A stretch of 64,000 nt of DNA from Hymenobacter negativus (GCF_016056375.1 NZ_JAEDAE010000007.1:186001-250000), one strand, 5' to 3'; shown: positions 1-10,807, counted from the first letter of the stretch. A program made the numbers and translations. The notes: generated from the sequence alone by a model not told the origin.

Positions 1-614
1 TACCTTCTTTCAAAGGTTTATACGATTTCCCCTACAGCCTGTGCCTCTCGCCGAATGCGGTGGTGGTGCACGGGTTCGCCACCGACGAGCCGCTAAAAAG
101 CGGCGACATCATCTCGGTGGATTGCGGGGTGTTGCTGAATGGCTACCATTCAGATAGTGCTTACACCTACCCAATTGGGGAGGTGGCGCCGGAAGTGCTA
201 ACGCTGCTGAAGGAAACGAAAGCAGCCCTGTACAAAGGCATCGAACAAGCCGTGAGCGGCAACCGCGTGGGCGACATCAGCTACGCTATCCAGAACCATG
301 TAGGCCCGTTGGGCTACGGGGTGGTGCGTGAGTTGGTTGGCCACGGAGTTGGCGCGAAGCTGCACGAAAGCCCCGATGTGCCGAACTACGGCAAACGGGG
401 TTCCGGGCCGCTCTTGCAAACGGGGCTGGTCATCGCCATTGAACCGATGATAAACTTGGGCAAGAAGGACGTGGTGCAGGAGGCGGATGGTTGGACCATC
501 CGCACCAAGGACCGCAAGCCCTCGGCGCACTTCGAGCACACCGTAGTAGTTAGAAAAGAAAAGGCGGAGATTCTCACCTCCTTTGAATACATCGAAAAAG
601 CATTGCAGCAGTAG
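1..614 (+). CDS. map: Type I methionine aminopeptidase, 5'-truncated
   Basis: Removes the N-terminal methionine from new proteins in the cytosol using a dinuclear metal centre. The frame is open from base 3 to the TAG at 612-614, so the gene runs off the left edge; a GTG at 60 is internal and not the start. The visible part holds the family signatures VVHGFAT, the metal-binding Asp in SVDCG and in HSDSAYTYP, the His in GHGVG, and the Glu residues of AIEPM and FEHTVVV. The end at about residue 205 of the visible part fits the usual 250-260 aa length with roughly 50 residues missing. It lies 5 nt before infA, the usual position at the spc/alpha operon junction. Identity is secure. Confidence 0.96.
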   Translation, partial: PSFKGLYDFPYSLCLSPNAVVVHGFATDEPLKSGDIISVDCGVLLNGYHSDSAYTYPIGEVAPEVLTLLKETKAALYKGIEQAVSGNRVGDISYAIQNHVGPLGYGVVRELVGHGVGAKLHESPDVPNYGKRGSGPLLQTGLVIAIEPMINLGKKDVVQEADGWTIRTKDRKPSAHFEHTVVVRKEKAEILTSFEYIEKALQQ

Positions 615-619
615 CCCTT

Positions 620-838
620 ATGGCAAAACAAGCCTCGATTGAGCAGGACGGAACCATCCTGGAAGCCCTCTCCAACGCCATGTTCCGCGTGGAGCTGGAG
701 AATGGTCACCAGCTGATTGCCCACATTTCGGGCAAGATGCGGATGCACTACATCAAGATTCTGCCCGGCGACAAGGTGAAGCTGGAAATGTCGCCCTACG
801 ACTTGTCGAAGGGCCGGATTAAGTATCGTTATAAATAA
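620..838 (+). CDS. infA: Translation initiation factor IF-1
   Basis: This 72 aa S1-like OB-fold protein binds the 30S A site during initiation. The whole length is family-typical: [11 protein letters not shown], then [13 protein letters not shown], then [16 protein letters not shown], ending KGRIKYRYK. The ATG at 620 follows the map stop by 5 nt, so the two genes are translationally linked. rpmJ follows 21 nt downstream. Nothing is unusual. Confidence 0.98.
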   Translation: MAKQASIEQDGTILEALSNAMFRVELENGHQLIAHISGKMRMHYIKILPGDKVKLEMSPYDLSKGRIKYRYK

Positions 839-859
839 ACCCGTTTCCCTTCACAGGTC

Positions 860-976
860 ATGAAAGTAAAAACCTCGGTGAAAAAGCGTAGCGTGGACTG
901 CAAACTGGTCCGCCGTAATGGCAAACTCTACGTCATCAACAAGAAGAACCCGCGCTTTAAGCAGCGTCAGGGTTAA
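860..976 (+). CDS. rpmJ: 50S ribosomal protein L36 (zinc-free form)
   Basis: A 38 aa [14 protein letters not shown] at the start and [12 protein letters not shown] at the end, is ribosomal protein L36 of the large subunit. Only one Cys (position 14) remains of the Cys-Cys-Cys-His zinc ribbon, so this is a C-minus, zinc-independent type. It sits between infA and rpsM, its normal place. The gene is too short for ordinary ORF-length cut-offs and would be easily missed. The ATG at 860 and TAA at 974-976 were read directly. Confidence 0.96.
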   Translation: MKVKTSVKKRSVDCKLVRRNGKLYVINKKNPRFKQRQG

Positions 977-1088
977 TTCAAATTTTTAGAACCCCGGAAC
1001 CTTGGGTACTGAGTCGTTGGTTACTAGCCTTCGGCCCGCCTTCCAAGTAGTTGCCGGGTTTCTGTCCGCAAACACATAACCACACACA

Positions 1089-1466
1089 ATGGCTCGTATC
1101 GCAGGGGTTGATATCCCGGACAACAAGCGCGGCGAAATCTCGCTGACTTACATTTTCGGCATCGGCCGGAGCAACGCCAGCAAGATTCTGGTAAAAGCTG
1201 GCGTCGACGTCAACAAGAAGGTAAAGGACTGGACCGACGAGGAGTCGGGTGCTGTCCGCGCCATCATTGCCGCCGAACACAAGACCGAAGGCGTGCTGCG
1301 CTCGGAAGTAACGACGAACATCAAGCGTTTGATGGACATCGGCTGCTACCGTGGTCTGCGTCACCGCAAAGGTCTGCCGGTTCGTGGTCAGCGTACCAAG
1401 AACAACTCGCGTACCCGCAAGGGCAAGCGCAAAACGGTGGCCGGCAAGAAGAAGGCAACGAAATAA
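1089..1466 (+). CDS. rpsM: 30S ribosomal protein S13
   Basis: This 125 aa protein is S13 of the small-subunit head, contacting 16S rRNA and the P-site tRNA. Diagnostic stretches are [50 protein letters not shown] and the basic tail [21 protein letters not shown]. The length matches the family. It opens the alpha-operon part of the cluster after a 112-nt spacer from rpmJ, long enough for a leader or an internal promoter, although no clear one was found. Confidence 0.98.
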   Translation: MARIAGVDIPDNKRGEISLTYIFGIGRSNASKILVKAGVDVNKKVKDWTDEESGAVRAIIAAEHKTEGVLRSEVTTNIKRLMDIGCYRGLRHRKGLPVRGQRTKNNSRTRKGKRKTVAGKKKATK

Positions 1467-1481
1467 ATTTAACCGGGAATC

Positions 1482-1523
1482 GGCGCTGGCTCTGGCGGGT
1501 ACCATACTCGCGCAGCCAGCGCC
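1482..1523 (+). promoter_or_regulatory. Hairpin in rpsM-rpsK spacer
   Basis: A perfect 9-bp stem is formed by GGCGCTGGC (1482-1490) and GCCAGCGCC (1515-1523), with a 24-nt loop that can partly pair internally. It lies in the 87-nt spacer between rpsM and rpsK. There is no U-tract after it, so it is more likely an RNA-processing, stabilising or autoregulatory structure than a terminator. Function is inferred. Confidence 0.45.
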
Positions 1524-1553
1524 AACACCTCCCGCATTTTTTGCGATAACCAA

Positions 1554-1946
1554 ATGGCACAAAAAAGAAAAGACAAAGCCAAGAAGCGCGTTGTCGTGGT
1601 GGAGCAGGTGGGCCAGGTACACATCCGTGCCTCGTTCAACAACATCATCATCTCCATCACCAACAACAACGGTCAAGTTATTTCGTGGGCTTCGGCCGGC
1701 AAAATGGGCTTCCGTGGTTCGAAGAAAAACACGCCCTACGCCGCTCAAATGGCGATGAGCGACTGCGGCAAAGTGGCCCACGACCTGGGCATGCGCAAAG
1801 CCGAAGTATTTGTTAAAGGTCCAGGCTCGGGCCGTGAGTCGGCCATCCGCGCCCTCGGCAACGTGGGCATTGAGGTGACCACCATCCGCGACGTAACGCC
1901 GCTGCCGCACAACGGCTGCCGCCCCCCCAAGCGTCGTCGCGTTTAG
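1554..1946 (+). CDS. rpsK: 30S ribosomal protein S11
   Basis: This 130 aa protein is S11 of the 30S platform. Recognisable stretches are [52 protein letters not shown] and the C-terminus [18 protein letters not shown]. The N-terminal lysine-rich segment [14 protein letters not shown] is usual in Bacteroidota. It is followed by rpsD after 26 nt in the alpha operon. Confidence 0.98.
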   Translation: MAQKRKDKAKKRVVVVEQVGQVHIRASFNNIIISITNNNGQVISWASAGKMGFRGSKKNTPYAAQMAMSDCGKVAHDLGMRKAEVFVKGPGSGRESAIRALGNVGIEVTTIRDVTPLPHNGCRPPKRRRV

Positions 1947-1972
1947 TTTTCCACTTCAGAAATTAGATTACA

Positions 1973-2578
1973 ATGGCACGTTATACCGGCCCTACCTCAA
2001 AAATTGCCCGTCGCTTCAACGAGCCGATTTTCGGCCCGAGCAAAGCGCTCAACAAGAAAGCCTATCCTCCGGGCCAGCACGGCCGCGGCCGTCGCAAGAA
2101 GCAGTCGGAGTACGCTGTCCAGCTGATGGAGAAGCAGAAGGTGAAGTACATGTACGGCATGTTGGAGAAGCAATTCGAAAACCTGTTCCACAAAGCTGCA
2201 GCACTGCCCGGCATCACCGGCGACAACCTGCTCGCCCTGCTGGAAGCCCGTCTGGACAATGCCGTGTACCGTTTGGGCATTGCCTCGACGCGTCGCGCTG
2301 CTCGCCAGCTCGTTGGTCACAAGCACATCACCGTGAACGGTGAAGTGGTGAACATCCCTTCGTACCACCTCCGTCCCGGCGACATCGTGGCCGTGCGTGA
2401 GAAGTCGAAGTCGCTGGAAGCCATCACCACGAGCCTGTCGGTTCGCAACTCGCGCCAGTTCTCGTGGCTGGAGTGGGACGGCAAGGAGTTGGCTGGCAAG
2501 TTCCTCAACGCCCCCGCCCGTGAGCTGATTCCGGAGAAAATCACCGAGCAGCTCATCGTCGAACTGTATTCGAAGTAA
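1973..2578 (+). CDS. rpsD: 30S ribosomal protein S4
   Basis: S4 (201 aa) is a primary 16S rRNA binder and, in many bacteria, the repressor of its own operon. The N-terminus [20 protein letters not shown] lacks the zinc-binding cysteines seen in some S4 proteins. The S4 RNA-binding domain follows at about residues 90-150 ([30 protein letters not shown]). The C-terminus [15 protein letters not shown] is family-typical. Hairpins in the flanking spacers could be S4 regulatory targets, but that is not shown. Confidence 0.98.
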   Translation: MARYTGPTSKIARRFNEPIFGPSKALNKKAYPPGQHGRGRRKKQSEYAVQLMEKQKVKYMYGMLEKQFENLFHKAAALPGITGDNLLALLEARLDNAVYRLGIASTRRAARQLVGHKHITVNGEVVNIPSYHLRPGDIVAVREKSKSLEAITTSLSVRNSRQFSWLEWDGKELAGKFLNAPARELIPEKITEQLIVELYSK

Positions 2579-2593
2579 ATAACGCTACTGGTA

Positions 2594-2618
2594 GCGGCCC
2601 GGCAGTTTGTCGGGCCGC
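2594..2618 (+). promoter_or_regulatory. Hairpin in rpsD-rpoA spacer
   Basis: GCGGCCCG (2594-2601) pairs with CGGGCCGC (2611-2618) across a 9-nt loop; further weak pairs can close the loop to 3-4 nt. The T-rich stretch that follows starts about 20 nt later, too far for a classical terminator. It lies within the 90-nt rpoA leader and may tune RpoA expression relative to the ribosomal proteins. Confidence 0.4.
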
Positions 2619-2668
2619 ACTTGTGCTTATACTTCACCAATTTTTTTCTAATTTTTTACGCCCCACAT

Positions 2669-3658
2669 ATGTCAATCTTAGCTTTTCAGATGCCGGAGAA
2701 AGTGGTGATGGAGAAATCCGACGACTTCACCGGGACGTTTGAATTTAAGCCGCTCGAGAAGGGCTACGGCGTCACCATCGGCAATGCGCTGCGTCGCATT
2801 CTGTTGTCGTCGCTGGAGGGTTTCGCCATCACGTCGGTGCGCACTAACAGCGTGCTGCACGAGTTTTCGACCATCGAAGGGGTGATTGAGGACATGTCCG
2901 AAATCATCCTGAACCTGAAGATGGTCCGCTTCAAGAAAGTGAGCGATGCCATCTCGGATAAAATTACGGTGCGCGTGAAAGGCCAGGATACCTTCTCGGG
3001 CGCTGATATTGCCAAGTTCGCCAGCGGTTTCGAAGTACTGAACCCCGACCACGTAATTGCTCACCTCGACCCCAGCGTGGAGCTGGAGCTGGAGCTGACG
3101 ATTGCCCGTGGCCGTGGCTACGTGCCCGCCGACGAGAACAAGCCGGCTGACCAGGTTTTCGGTCAGATTGCCATCGACGCTATCTACACGCCCATCAAGA
3201 ACGTGAAGTATAGCATCGAGAACACCCGTGTGGAGCAGAAGACCGACTACGAGAAGCTCGTTATCGAGATTCAGACCGACGGTTCGATTCACCCGGAGGA
3301 CGCGCTGAAAGGTGCGGCCAACATCCTCATTCAGCACTTCATGCTGTTCTCGGACAACACGATGACCCTCGAGGGCCCGCGCGTGACCGAAGACGAGCCG
3401 ATTGATGAGGAAACCATGCAGATGCGCAAGATGCTCAAGACTCCCCTGGAGGACATGGAGCTCAGCGTACGCGCCAAGAACTGCCTCAAGGCTGCCGACA
3501 TCAAGACGATGGGCGAATTGGTGCAGCTCGAAATTGCCGACATGATGAAGTTCCGCAACTTCGGCAAGAAGAGCCTGACCGAACTCGAAAACCTCGTGGA
3601 AGAGCGTGGTTTGGAGTTCGGCATGGACCTGGGCAAGTATCGCCTGGACGAAGACTAG
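2669..3658 (+). CDS. rpoA: RNA polymerase alpha subunit
   Basis: This 329 aa protein is the alpha subunit that nucleates RNA polymerase assembly. The ATG at 2669 gives [13 protein letters not shown], the usual Bacteroidota start; an upstream in-frame start at 2621 would add 16 unconserved residues. The N-terminal dimerisation domain holds [20 protein letters not shown]. The C-terminal DNA/activator-binding domain lies at about residues 255-320 ([28 protein letters not shown]-like segment). It lies between rpsD and rplQ as in most bacteria. Confidence 0.98.
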   Translation: MSILAFQMPEKVVMEKSDDFTGTFEFKPLEKGYGVTIGNALRRILLSSLEGFAITSVRTNSVLHEFSTIEGVIEDMSEIILNLKMVRFKKVSDAISDKITVRVKGQDTFSGADIAKFASGFEVLNPDHVIAHLDPSVELELELTIARGRGYVPADENKPADQVFGQIAIDAIYTPIKNVKYSIENTRVEQKTDYEKLVIEIQTDGSIHPEDALKGAANILIQHFMLFSDNTMTLEGPRVTEDEPIDEETMQMRKMLKTPLEDMELSVRAKNCLKAADIKTMGELVQLEIADMMKFRNFGKKSLTELENLVEERGLEFGMDLGKYRLDED

Positions 3659-3672
3659 TAGTTAGAATACCG

Positions 3673-3722
3673 GATGTGCTGATTGGCTGGACTTGTCCGG
3701 CGGGTTAGCACATCTTCTTTTT
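3673..3722 (+). terminator. Terminator-like hairpin between rpoA and rplQ
   Basis: GATGTGCT (3673-3680) pairs with AGCACATC (3707-3714), enclosing a smaller GGAC/GTCC stem, and is followed at once by TTCTTTTTT. This has the form of a Rho-independent terminator or attenuator inside what is normally one transcription unit, so rplQ may be partly uncoupled from rpoA. Confidence 0.5.
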
Positions 3723-3828
3723 TATCCATTTACTATTTCACCAGTGTGCCCCAGGGGCAGCGGTTCTAATGAGGCCTTGAGGCCCGCCGTGGTCGCCGCC
3801 CGCAAGCACACATTTTTTCAAACGACCA

Positions 3829-4431
3829 ATGCGTCACGGAAGAAAAATCAACCACCTGGGCCGGACTACCGCCCACCGCCACGCCATGTTGTCGAACATG
3901 GCTTCGTCGCTCATCCTGCACAAGCGTCTGACGACGACTGTGGCCAAAGCCAAAGCCCTGCGCAAGTACGTAGAGCCGATGCTGACCAAGTCGAAGGAAG
4001 ACACGACGCACTCGCGTCGTATGGTGTTCGCCGCTCTGCAGGACAAAGAGTCGATTAAGGAGCTGTTTGGCAACATTTCGGGCAAAATTGCTAACCGTCC
4101 CGGTGGCTATACCCGCATCCTGAAGCTGAGCGATACCCGTCTGGGCGACAACGCCGATATGTGCATCATCGAGCTGGTGGACTTCAACGAAACCCTGATT
4201 GAGTCGAAGCAGGCTGCTGCCGATAAGGCTGCTGCTGGCACTACCCGTCGTTCGCGTCGTGGTGGCAAGAAGGCTTTGGGCGACGCTGCTACTTCGGCTA
4301 CCGAAGTAAAAGGCGAAGCTGTGGCTCCAGCCGCAGTAGTTGAGCAGTCGGCTCCGGCTGACACGGCTACCGAAACGGTAAAAGACGGCGAGAGCCGCGA
4401 AGACGCTAAGGCTGACGAGGCCGGCGCTTAA
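3829..4431 (+). CDS. rplQ: 50S ribosomal protein L17 with long C-terminal extension
   Basis: L17 lines the peptide exit tunnel region of the 50S subunit. The core is clear at residues 1-125: [59 protein letters not shown]. After the core comes a tail of about 75 residues rich in Ala, Glu and Lys with a short basic patch ([11 protein letters not shown]). It ends in acidic, low-complexity sequence, making 200 aa against about 120 in E. coli. Such tails are common in Bacteroidota L17. It is the last gene of the operon and is followed by a strong terminator. Confidence 0.97.
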   Translation: MRHGRKINHLGRTTAHRHAMLSNMASSLILHKRLTTTVAKAKALRKYVEPMLTKSKEDTTHSRRMVFAALQDKESIKELFGNISGKIANRPGGYTRILKLSDTRLGDNADMCIIELVDFNETLIESKQAAADKAAAGTTRRSRRGGKKALGDAATSATEVKGEAVAPAAVVEQSAPADTATETVKDGESREDAKADEAGA

Positions 4432-4455
4432 TTCATAGTAGTTGCTGCAAGATTG

Positions 4456-4488
4456 AAAGGGACGCTCCGTGAGGGGCGTCCCTTTTTT
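4456..4488 (+). terminator. Rho-independent terminator after rplQ
   Basis: AAAGGGACGCTCC (4456-4468) pairs with GGGGCGTCCCTTT (4473-4485), with one G-U pair and a 4-nt loop, and runs into six T. It marks the end of the ribosomal/rpoA operon. Confidence 0.9.
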
Positions 4489-4623
4489 GTGCGAAAAATT
4501 CTGGCTACATACAGTGAAATAAATGACTTTATAAGACAGATTCAATCGTTAGCGCAAGCTTTAGGAGAGTGATGTAAAACGTTCTTTTAATACTGTAAGC
4601 GTGCTTATGCGGGTTGATTCGCG

Positions 4624-4631
4624 TACGTTTG
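4624..4631 (+). promoter_or_regulatory. Candidate -7 box upstream of eno
   Basis: TACGTTTG matches the Bacteroidota -7 consensus TAnnTTTG, 33 nt before the eno ATG, in an AT-rich spacer after the rplQ terminator. No convincing -33 TTG element is seen at 17-23 nt upstream, so the call is tentative. Confidence 0.45.
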
Positions 4632-4643
4632 CAGCATATTTAA

Positions 4644-5936
<1,293 letters not shown>

Positions 5937-5957
5937 TTATTTCAGTGATTAAGAGCA

Positions 5958-6000
5958 CAAACGGCCAATTTCGCACTAGCGAAATTGGCCGTTTGTATTA
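5958..6000 (+). terminator. Terminator hairpin after eno
   Basis: A perfect 16-bp inverted repeat (5958-5973 with 5980-5995, 6-nt loop CACTAG) is followed by TATTA. The T-run is short, so termination may be partial and the structure may also protect the mRNA end. It overlaps the upstream part of the next reading frame, which argues for that gene starting at 6012. Confidence 0.75.
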
Positions 6001-6011
6001 CCTTTATATCG

Positions 6012-6326
6012 ATGAATCTACCTTTCTTCATTAGCCCGATAGTTCGGGTAGTGCGCAGCTTCTATTTTCTGACCGGTGTGGGCTTTTTAGTCTGGATGCT
6101 GGTGTTCGATGCCAACGATGTGGGCAAGCAGTTTGACATCTACCAGAAGTGGAAAGAACTGCGTAATGAGAAGCAATATTACCTTGACAATATTGAGGTG
6201 GTAAAAAAAGAGCGAGCCGAACTGATGAGCTCGCCGGCGTTGCTGGAAAAGTTTGCGCGGGAAAAATACCTGATGAAACGCCCCGGCGAGGACGTATTCG
6301 TGCTGGTGCCCCAAAGCGAAAATTAA
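6012..6326 (+). CDS. FtsB/DivIC-family septum formation protein
   Basis: A 104 aa single-pass membrane protein. It has an N-terminal transmembrane helix at about residues 12-32 (FYFLTGVGFLVWMLVFD), then a coiled coil (YQKWKELRNEKQYYLDNIEVVKKERAELMS), then the family-like C-terminus ALLEKFAREKYLMKRPGEDVFVLVP. FtsB/DivIC proteins bind FtsL and FtsQ/DivIB at the divisome. The ATG at 6012 is chosen because the upstream extension (to 5985) would come from inside the eno terminator. Family assignment is good; the exact orthologue (FtsB or DivIC) is not separable here. Confidence 0.88.
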   Translation: MNLPFFISPIVRVVRSFYFLTGVGFLVWMLVFDANDVGKQFDIYQKWKELRNEKQYYLDNIEVVKKERAELMSSPALLEKFAREKYLMKRPGEDVFVLVPQSEN

Positions 6327-6436
6327 TAGCGGGAAGTTTCGGTAGACACGGTATAACAATATTGTTGTGCAAAATCTGTTGTCCAGCCACTTCTGACATT
6401 ACTACAAATTCCCTTTTCATTCCTAAACCTTTTCAC

Positions 6437-9400
6437 ATGAAGCAATCCTACGATGCGATTTTTCGGACACCTGTGCGCTGGTGCATATTGGTGGCCGTGC
6501 TGCTCTGGAGCCAGTTGGCGAATGCGCAGACTTACCTGCTGCCCACTTCGGGCATAAATACCGTGACCACTTGCGCGGGCACGCTCTATGACGATGGCGG
6601 CGCGTCGGGACCTTACTCGACCAACGCGTTGGGGGGGACCACGCTGGTCCCGGCCACCGCTGGCAATAAAATCCGCCTGCAATTCAGCCAGTTCAATATT
6701 GACCCTTACTACGATGTAGTGCGGATTTATGATGGCAGCTCGACTTCGGCACCGCTCATTGGCGAGTACACCAACTACAACCTGCCCCCGGCATCGGTGT
6801 ACGCGACCAACGCAACGGGCAGCCTGACGGTGGTGCTCCAGAGTGACTACTACTACAGCCTGAGCGGTATTGAGGCGGCCGTGTCGTGCGTAACGACGGT
6901 GCCGCTGGCCGATTTGGCAGTGCAGGGCGCTTCGGTGAGCCCCCTGAGCACGGTGGCCGGCAATTCGGTGTCGCTGAGCTGCTCTATTTATAACATCGGG
7001 GCCGGGGTGGCCAGCAGCAGCAGCGTTGGCTATTATTTCTCGACGGATGCCACGCTGGATGCCAACGACGTACTGCTGGGTAATTCGACGGGGGCCTCGC
7101 TGAACCCGGGCTTGTCGAGCAGCCGCTATGCTTCGGTTACTATTCCGGCCACGACCGCGCCGGGCAGCTACTATATCCTGTTTGCTGGCGACTACCTGAG
7201 CCAGGTGAGCGAGAGCAACGAAAACAATAACGTGGCCTCGGTGAACGTGACGGTGACGGCACCCAGCATCGACCTGACTATTTTGCAGCCGTCAGTGACG
7301 CCAACGACTACGGCCGTGGGCACACCGATATCCATGAGCTGCTATATCCTGAATACGGGTAATGCCACGGCTGCCAGCAGTAGCGTTGGTTTTTATATTT
7401 CTACCAATAACACATTGGATGCCAACGATGTCCTGTTGACTTCGCAGTACGGTGGGTCCCTCACTACGACGTATTCATCGTCGCGCTACGGTACGGCCGC
7501 AATTCCGACGGGCCTGACGCCAGGAACCTACTACATTCTGTTTGTGGCCGACTATCAGGGCCAAGTAGCGGAAACCAACGAGACGAACAACGTGGCATCC
7601 GTTGCTATTACAGTAGCCCCTCCCGGTGTGGATTTGATAGTGCAGCAGCCTTCGCTGTACTATACTTCAACCGTGGCCGGCGGTACGGTGCAGGCTTCGG
7701 CATCGATATATAACCAGGGCAACGTGACGGCTACGAGCAGCACGATGGGCTTTTACCTCTCGACCAATACTACGCTGGATGCCAGCGACGTGCTGCTGTC
7801 GACCGTAACGGGCGGTTCGTTGGCTGCCAACTTATCCTCGTACCGCTCGGCTAACCTGACGGTGCCGGTGGGCACGGCGGCAGGCAGCTACTACGTACTG
7901 TTTGTGGCCGACCCCACGAACGTGGTGACGGAAACCAACGAAACCAACAACGTGAGCAGCGTGGCGCTGACGGTAATTGCGCCGACGATTGACCTGTCGG
8001 TAACCTACCCCTACGTTTCGCCGACAACGGTGGCGGCGGGGGGCAGCGCCAGCGCTTCGTGCTACCTCAATAACCTGGGCAATGCCACGGCCAGCCCTGC
8101 GAATATCAGCTTCTACCTGTCGACGGACAACGTGTTCAGCACGAACGACGTGCTGGTAGGCAGCCAGACGAATTCTTCGCTGTACGGCGGTGGTTACCTA
8201 AGCATCTACTCAACCATCACGGTACCGTCGGCTACGACTTCGGGCACGTACTACCTATTGTTTGTGGCCGACCCGGCTAATGCCGTGACGGAAACCAACG
8301 AGAACAACAACGTGGCCAGCACCACCCTGGTGGTAACGGCTCCGGGCATCGACCTGCAAATGAGCCAAGTATATGCCTCGCCCTACACCATTGGGGCCGG
8401 CGGCACGCTGAGCCTGAGCTCGTACATTTACAACACGGGTACCGTCTCCTCGCCGAGCAGCACGGTGGGCTACTACCTGTCGACGAACGCGACGCTGGAT
8501 GCCAGCGACGTGCTGCTGAACACCGTGGCCGGCAGCTCATTGGCAGCCAATGCAAGCTCCTACCGCACGGCTTCGGCTACTGTGCCAGTGGGCACGGCGG
8601 CCGGCTACTACTACGTGCTGTTTGTGGCCGACCCGGCCAATGCGGTGACGGAAACCAACGAAACCAATAACGTAGCCAGCACCTCCATTCAGGTAATTGC
8701 TCCAACGATTGATTTGTCGGTGACCTACCCCTATGTGACGCCCACTTCGGTGGCGGCAGGGGCCAGCGTAAGCGCTTCGTGCTACCTCAACAACCTCGGC
8801 AATAGCGCTGCTACCCCGGCCAACATCAATTTCTACTTGTCGACGGACAATGTATTCAGCGCGAATGATGTGCTGGTGGGCAGCCAGCCAAACTCCACGC
8901 TGTATGGCGGCGGTTACCTGAGCATTTACTCAACCATCACGGTGCCGGCAACTACGGCTTCGGGCACGTATTACGTGCTGTTTGTGGCCGACCCAACCAA
9001 TGCGGTGGCCGAAACCAACGAGAACAACAACGTGGCCAGCACCACCCTGGTGGTAACGGCTCCGGGCATCGACCTGCAGATGAGCCAGGTGTATGCCTCG
9101 CCTTACACCGTTGGTACTGGAGCAACGCTGAGCCTGACCTCGTATATCTACAACACGGGCTCGTTGTCGTCGCCGAGTAGCACTATTGGCTATTATTTGT
9201 CGACCAATTCGACACTGGATGCCAGCGACGTGTTGCTGACCACCGTGGCTGGTGGCTCGCTGTCGGCTGGGTTGAGCGCCTACCGGACGGCCTCGGCTAC
9301 CATTCCGACGGCAACGGCACCGGGCTACTACTACGTGCTGTTTGTGGCTGACCCGGCCAATGCGGTAACGGAAACCAACGAAAACAACAACGTAGCCAGC

Positions 9401-10807
9401 ACCACCATCCAGGTAACTGCGCCGAGCATCGACCTGCAGATTACGCAGCTGTACATGAACCTCACGTCGGTAGCACCTGGTACTTCGGTTGCGGTTACTT
9501 CCTACATCTACAATGCAGGCAACACGTCCTCGCCGAGCAGCAACGTGGGCTATTACCTGTCGACGAACTCGACGCTGGATGCCAACGATGTGCTGATGAG
9601 CACGACCACCGGCGGCCAGCTTGGGGCCTACCAGTCGTTGACCTCGTATGGCAACGTGACCATCCCGACGGGTACCGCTGCTGGCAACTACTACCTGCTG
9701 GCCGTAGCCGACCCCACGAACGTGGTGACGGAAACCAACGAGAACAACAACGTAGCCTATTACTACTTCACGGTAACGGGCCCCTTCACGGGTACCATTG
9801 TGCCTTTCTCGGGCACTAATACCGTGACTACCTGCAGCACCACGGTGTATGACCACGGCGGATTCGGCAACTATTCGGACAATGCCAACGGCACGCTGAC
9901 CATCAACCCCGGCACGGCCAACAGCCGCATTCAGCTTTCGTTCAACTCGTTCGCAGTGGAATCCTGCTGCGACCGTTTGATGATTTACGATGGTCCGGAT
10001 GCACAGTCGCCGCTGCTGGCTACGCTTACGGCCATGCCGTCGCTGCCCATCATGGCTACCAATTCGACCGGTGCCCTGACGCTGGTATTCACGAGCGATG
10101 GCAGCGTGACGGCCTCGGGCTTCGATGCTGCCGTGACCTGCGTAACGGCTCCCACGATTCTGCCCGACCTGCTGCTGACGCAGATTGGCGCTTCGCCGTC
10201 GTCGGTGCCCGCTGGTGGCAACCTGTCGCTGAGCGCTACCGTGGCCAACCAGGGTGGCGGTTCGGCGGCCAGCTCGGCCGTGGGCTATTACCTCTCCACC
10301 AACCAGACGCTGGATGCCAGCGACGTTCAGCTGGGTAGCAGCGCCGGTACCTCGCTGGCGGCCACGGTAAGCGCCAACCGCCAGTTGGTAGCCACCGTGC
10401 CGGCCAGCACCACGCCGGGTGCTTACTACGTGCTGTTTGTGGCCGACCCGCTGAATGTGGTAGCCGAAGCCAACGAAACCAACAACCTCGCGTCCCTGGC
10501 CGTGACGGTAACCACCGGGCTGGCCAGCCGCGAGCAAACCGCTGGCTACAGCGTGGCCGTAGCGCCTAACCCCGTGGCCAACGGCGATGCCTTGCGCGTG
10601 CAAATGACCGGTGTGGGCGCAACCTGCACGGCATCGGTGGACTTGTACAATGCCTTGGGGCAGCGGGTGAGCTCGCAGCAATTGCAGCTGGGCACCGGCC
10701 GCGCCAATCAGGCCGAGATTCCGACGCGTGGCTTGGCTACCGGGGTGTATGTGCTGCACCTCACCGGCACGAACCTGAACGTGACGCGCCGCGTGGTAGT
10801 CGAATAA
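6437..10807 (+). CDS. Giant CUB/CARDB-repeat T9SS surface protein
   Basis: A predicted 1456 aa secreted protein. The ATG at 6437 gives a signal peptide ending ...SQLANAQ. A CUB-like domain follows (about residues 30-155; LYDDGG, YYDVVRIYDG), then eight CARDB (cell-adhesion-related bacterial Ig-like) domains of exactly 120 aa, each ending near ETNENNNVAS. A second CUB-like domain follows (about 1120-1240; CCDRLMIYDGP), then a ninth CARDB. The last 80 residues are a T9SS type A sorting domain (APNPVANGD ... GLATGVYVLHL ... RRVVVE), so it is exported by the PorSS/gliding secretion route and probably anchored or released at the surface. A role in adhesion is inferred from the domains. Confidence 0.9.
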   Translation: MKQSYDAIFRTPVRWCILVAVLLWSQLANAQTYLLPTSGINTVTTCAGTLYDDGGASGPYSTNALGGTTLVPATAGNKIRLQFSQFNIDPYYDVVRIYDGSSTSAPLIGEYTNYNLPPASVYATNATGSLTVVLQSDYYYSLSGIEAAVSCVTTVPLADLAVQGASVSPLSTVAGNSVSLSCSIYNIGAGVASSSSVGYYFSTDATLDANDVLLGNSTGASLNPGLSSSRYASVTIPATTAPGSYYILFAGDYLSQVSESNENNNVASVNVTVTAPSIDLTILQPSVTPTTTAVGTPISMSCYILNTGNATAASSSVGFYISTNNTLDANDVLLTSQYGGSLTTTYSSSRYGTAAIPTGLTPGTYYILFVADYQGQVAETNETNNVASVAITVAPPGVDLIVQQPSLYYTSTVAGGTVQASASIYNQGNVTATSSTMGFYLSTNTTLDASDVLLSTVTGGSLAANLSSYRSANLTVPVGTAAGSYYVLFVADPTNVVTETNETNNVSSVALTVIAPTIDLSVTYPYVSPTTVAAGGSASASCYLNNLGNATASPANISFYLSTDNVFSTNDVLVGSQTNSSLYGGGYLSIYSTITVPSATTSGTYYLLFVADPANAVTETNENNNVASTTLVVTAPGIDLQMSQVYASPYTIGAGGTLSLSSYIYNTGTVSSPSSTVGYYLSTNATLDASDVLLNTVAGSSLAANASSYRTASATVPVGTAAGYYYVLFVADPANAVTETNETNNVASTSIQVIAPTIDLSVTYPYVTPTSVAAGASVSASCYLNNLGNSAATPANINFYLSTDNVFSANDVLVGSQPNSTLYGGGYLSIYSTITVPATTASGTYYVLFVADPTNAVAETNENNNVASTTLVVTAPGIDLQMSQVYASPYTVGTGATLSLTSYIYNTGSLSSPSSTIGYYLSTNSTLDASDVLLTTVAGGSLSAGLSAYRTASATIPTATAPGYYYVLFVADPANAVTETNENNNVASTTIQVTAPSIDLQITQLYMNLTSVAPGTSVAVTSYIYNAGNTSSPSSNVGYYLSTNSTLDANDVLMSTTTGGQLGAYQSLTSYGNVTIPTGTAAGNYYLLAVADPTNVVTETNENNNVAYYYFTVTGPFTGTIVPFSGTNTVTTCSTTVYDHGGFGNYSDNANGTLTINPGTANSRIQLSFNSFAVESCCDRLMIYDGPDAQSPLLATLTAMPSLPIMATNSTGALTLVFTSDGSVTASGFDAAVTCVTAPTILPDLLLTQIGASPSSVPAGGNLSLSATVANQGGGSAASSAVGYYLSTNQTLDASDVQLGSSAGTSLAATVSANRQLVATVPASTTPGAYYVLFVADPLNVVAEANETNNLASLAVTVTTGLASREQTAGYSVAVAPNPVANGDALRVQMTGVGATCTASVDLYNALGQRVSSQQLQLGTGRANQAEIPTRGLATGVYVLHLTGTNLNVTRRVVVE
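6911..9790 (+). repeat. Eight in-frame CARDB repeats, 360 bp each
   Basis: The start of each unit (the GAC/GAT-TTG/CTG codons of DL) falls at 6911, 7271, 7631, 7991, 8351, 8711, 9071 and 9431: eight units with a constant 360-bp spacing and no indel. Units 4-5 (from 7991) and 6-7 (from 8711) are especially alike, implying a 720-bp two-unit duplication. A ninth unit starts near 10166 after the second CUB-like domain. Confidence 0.93.
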
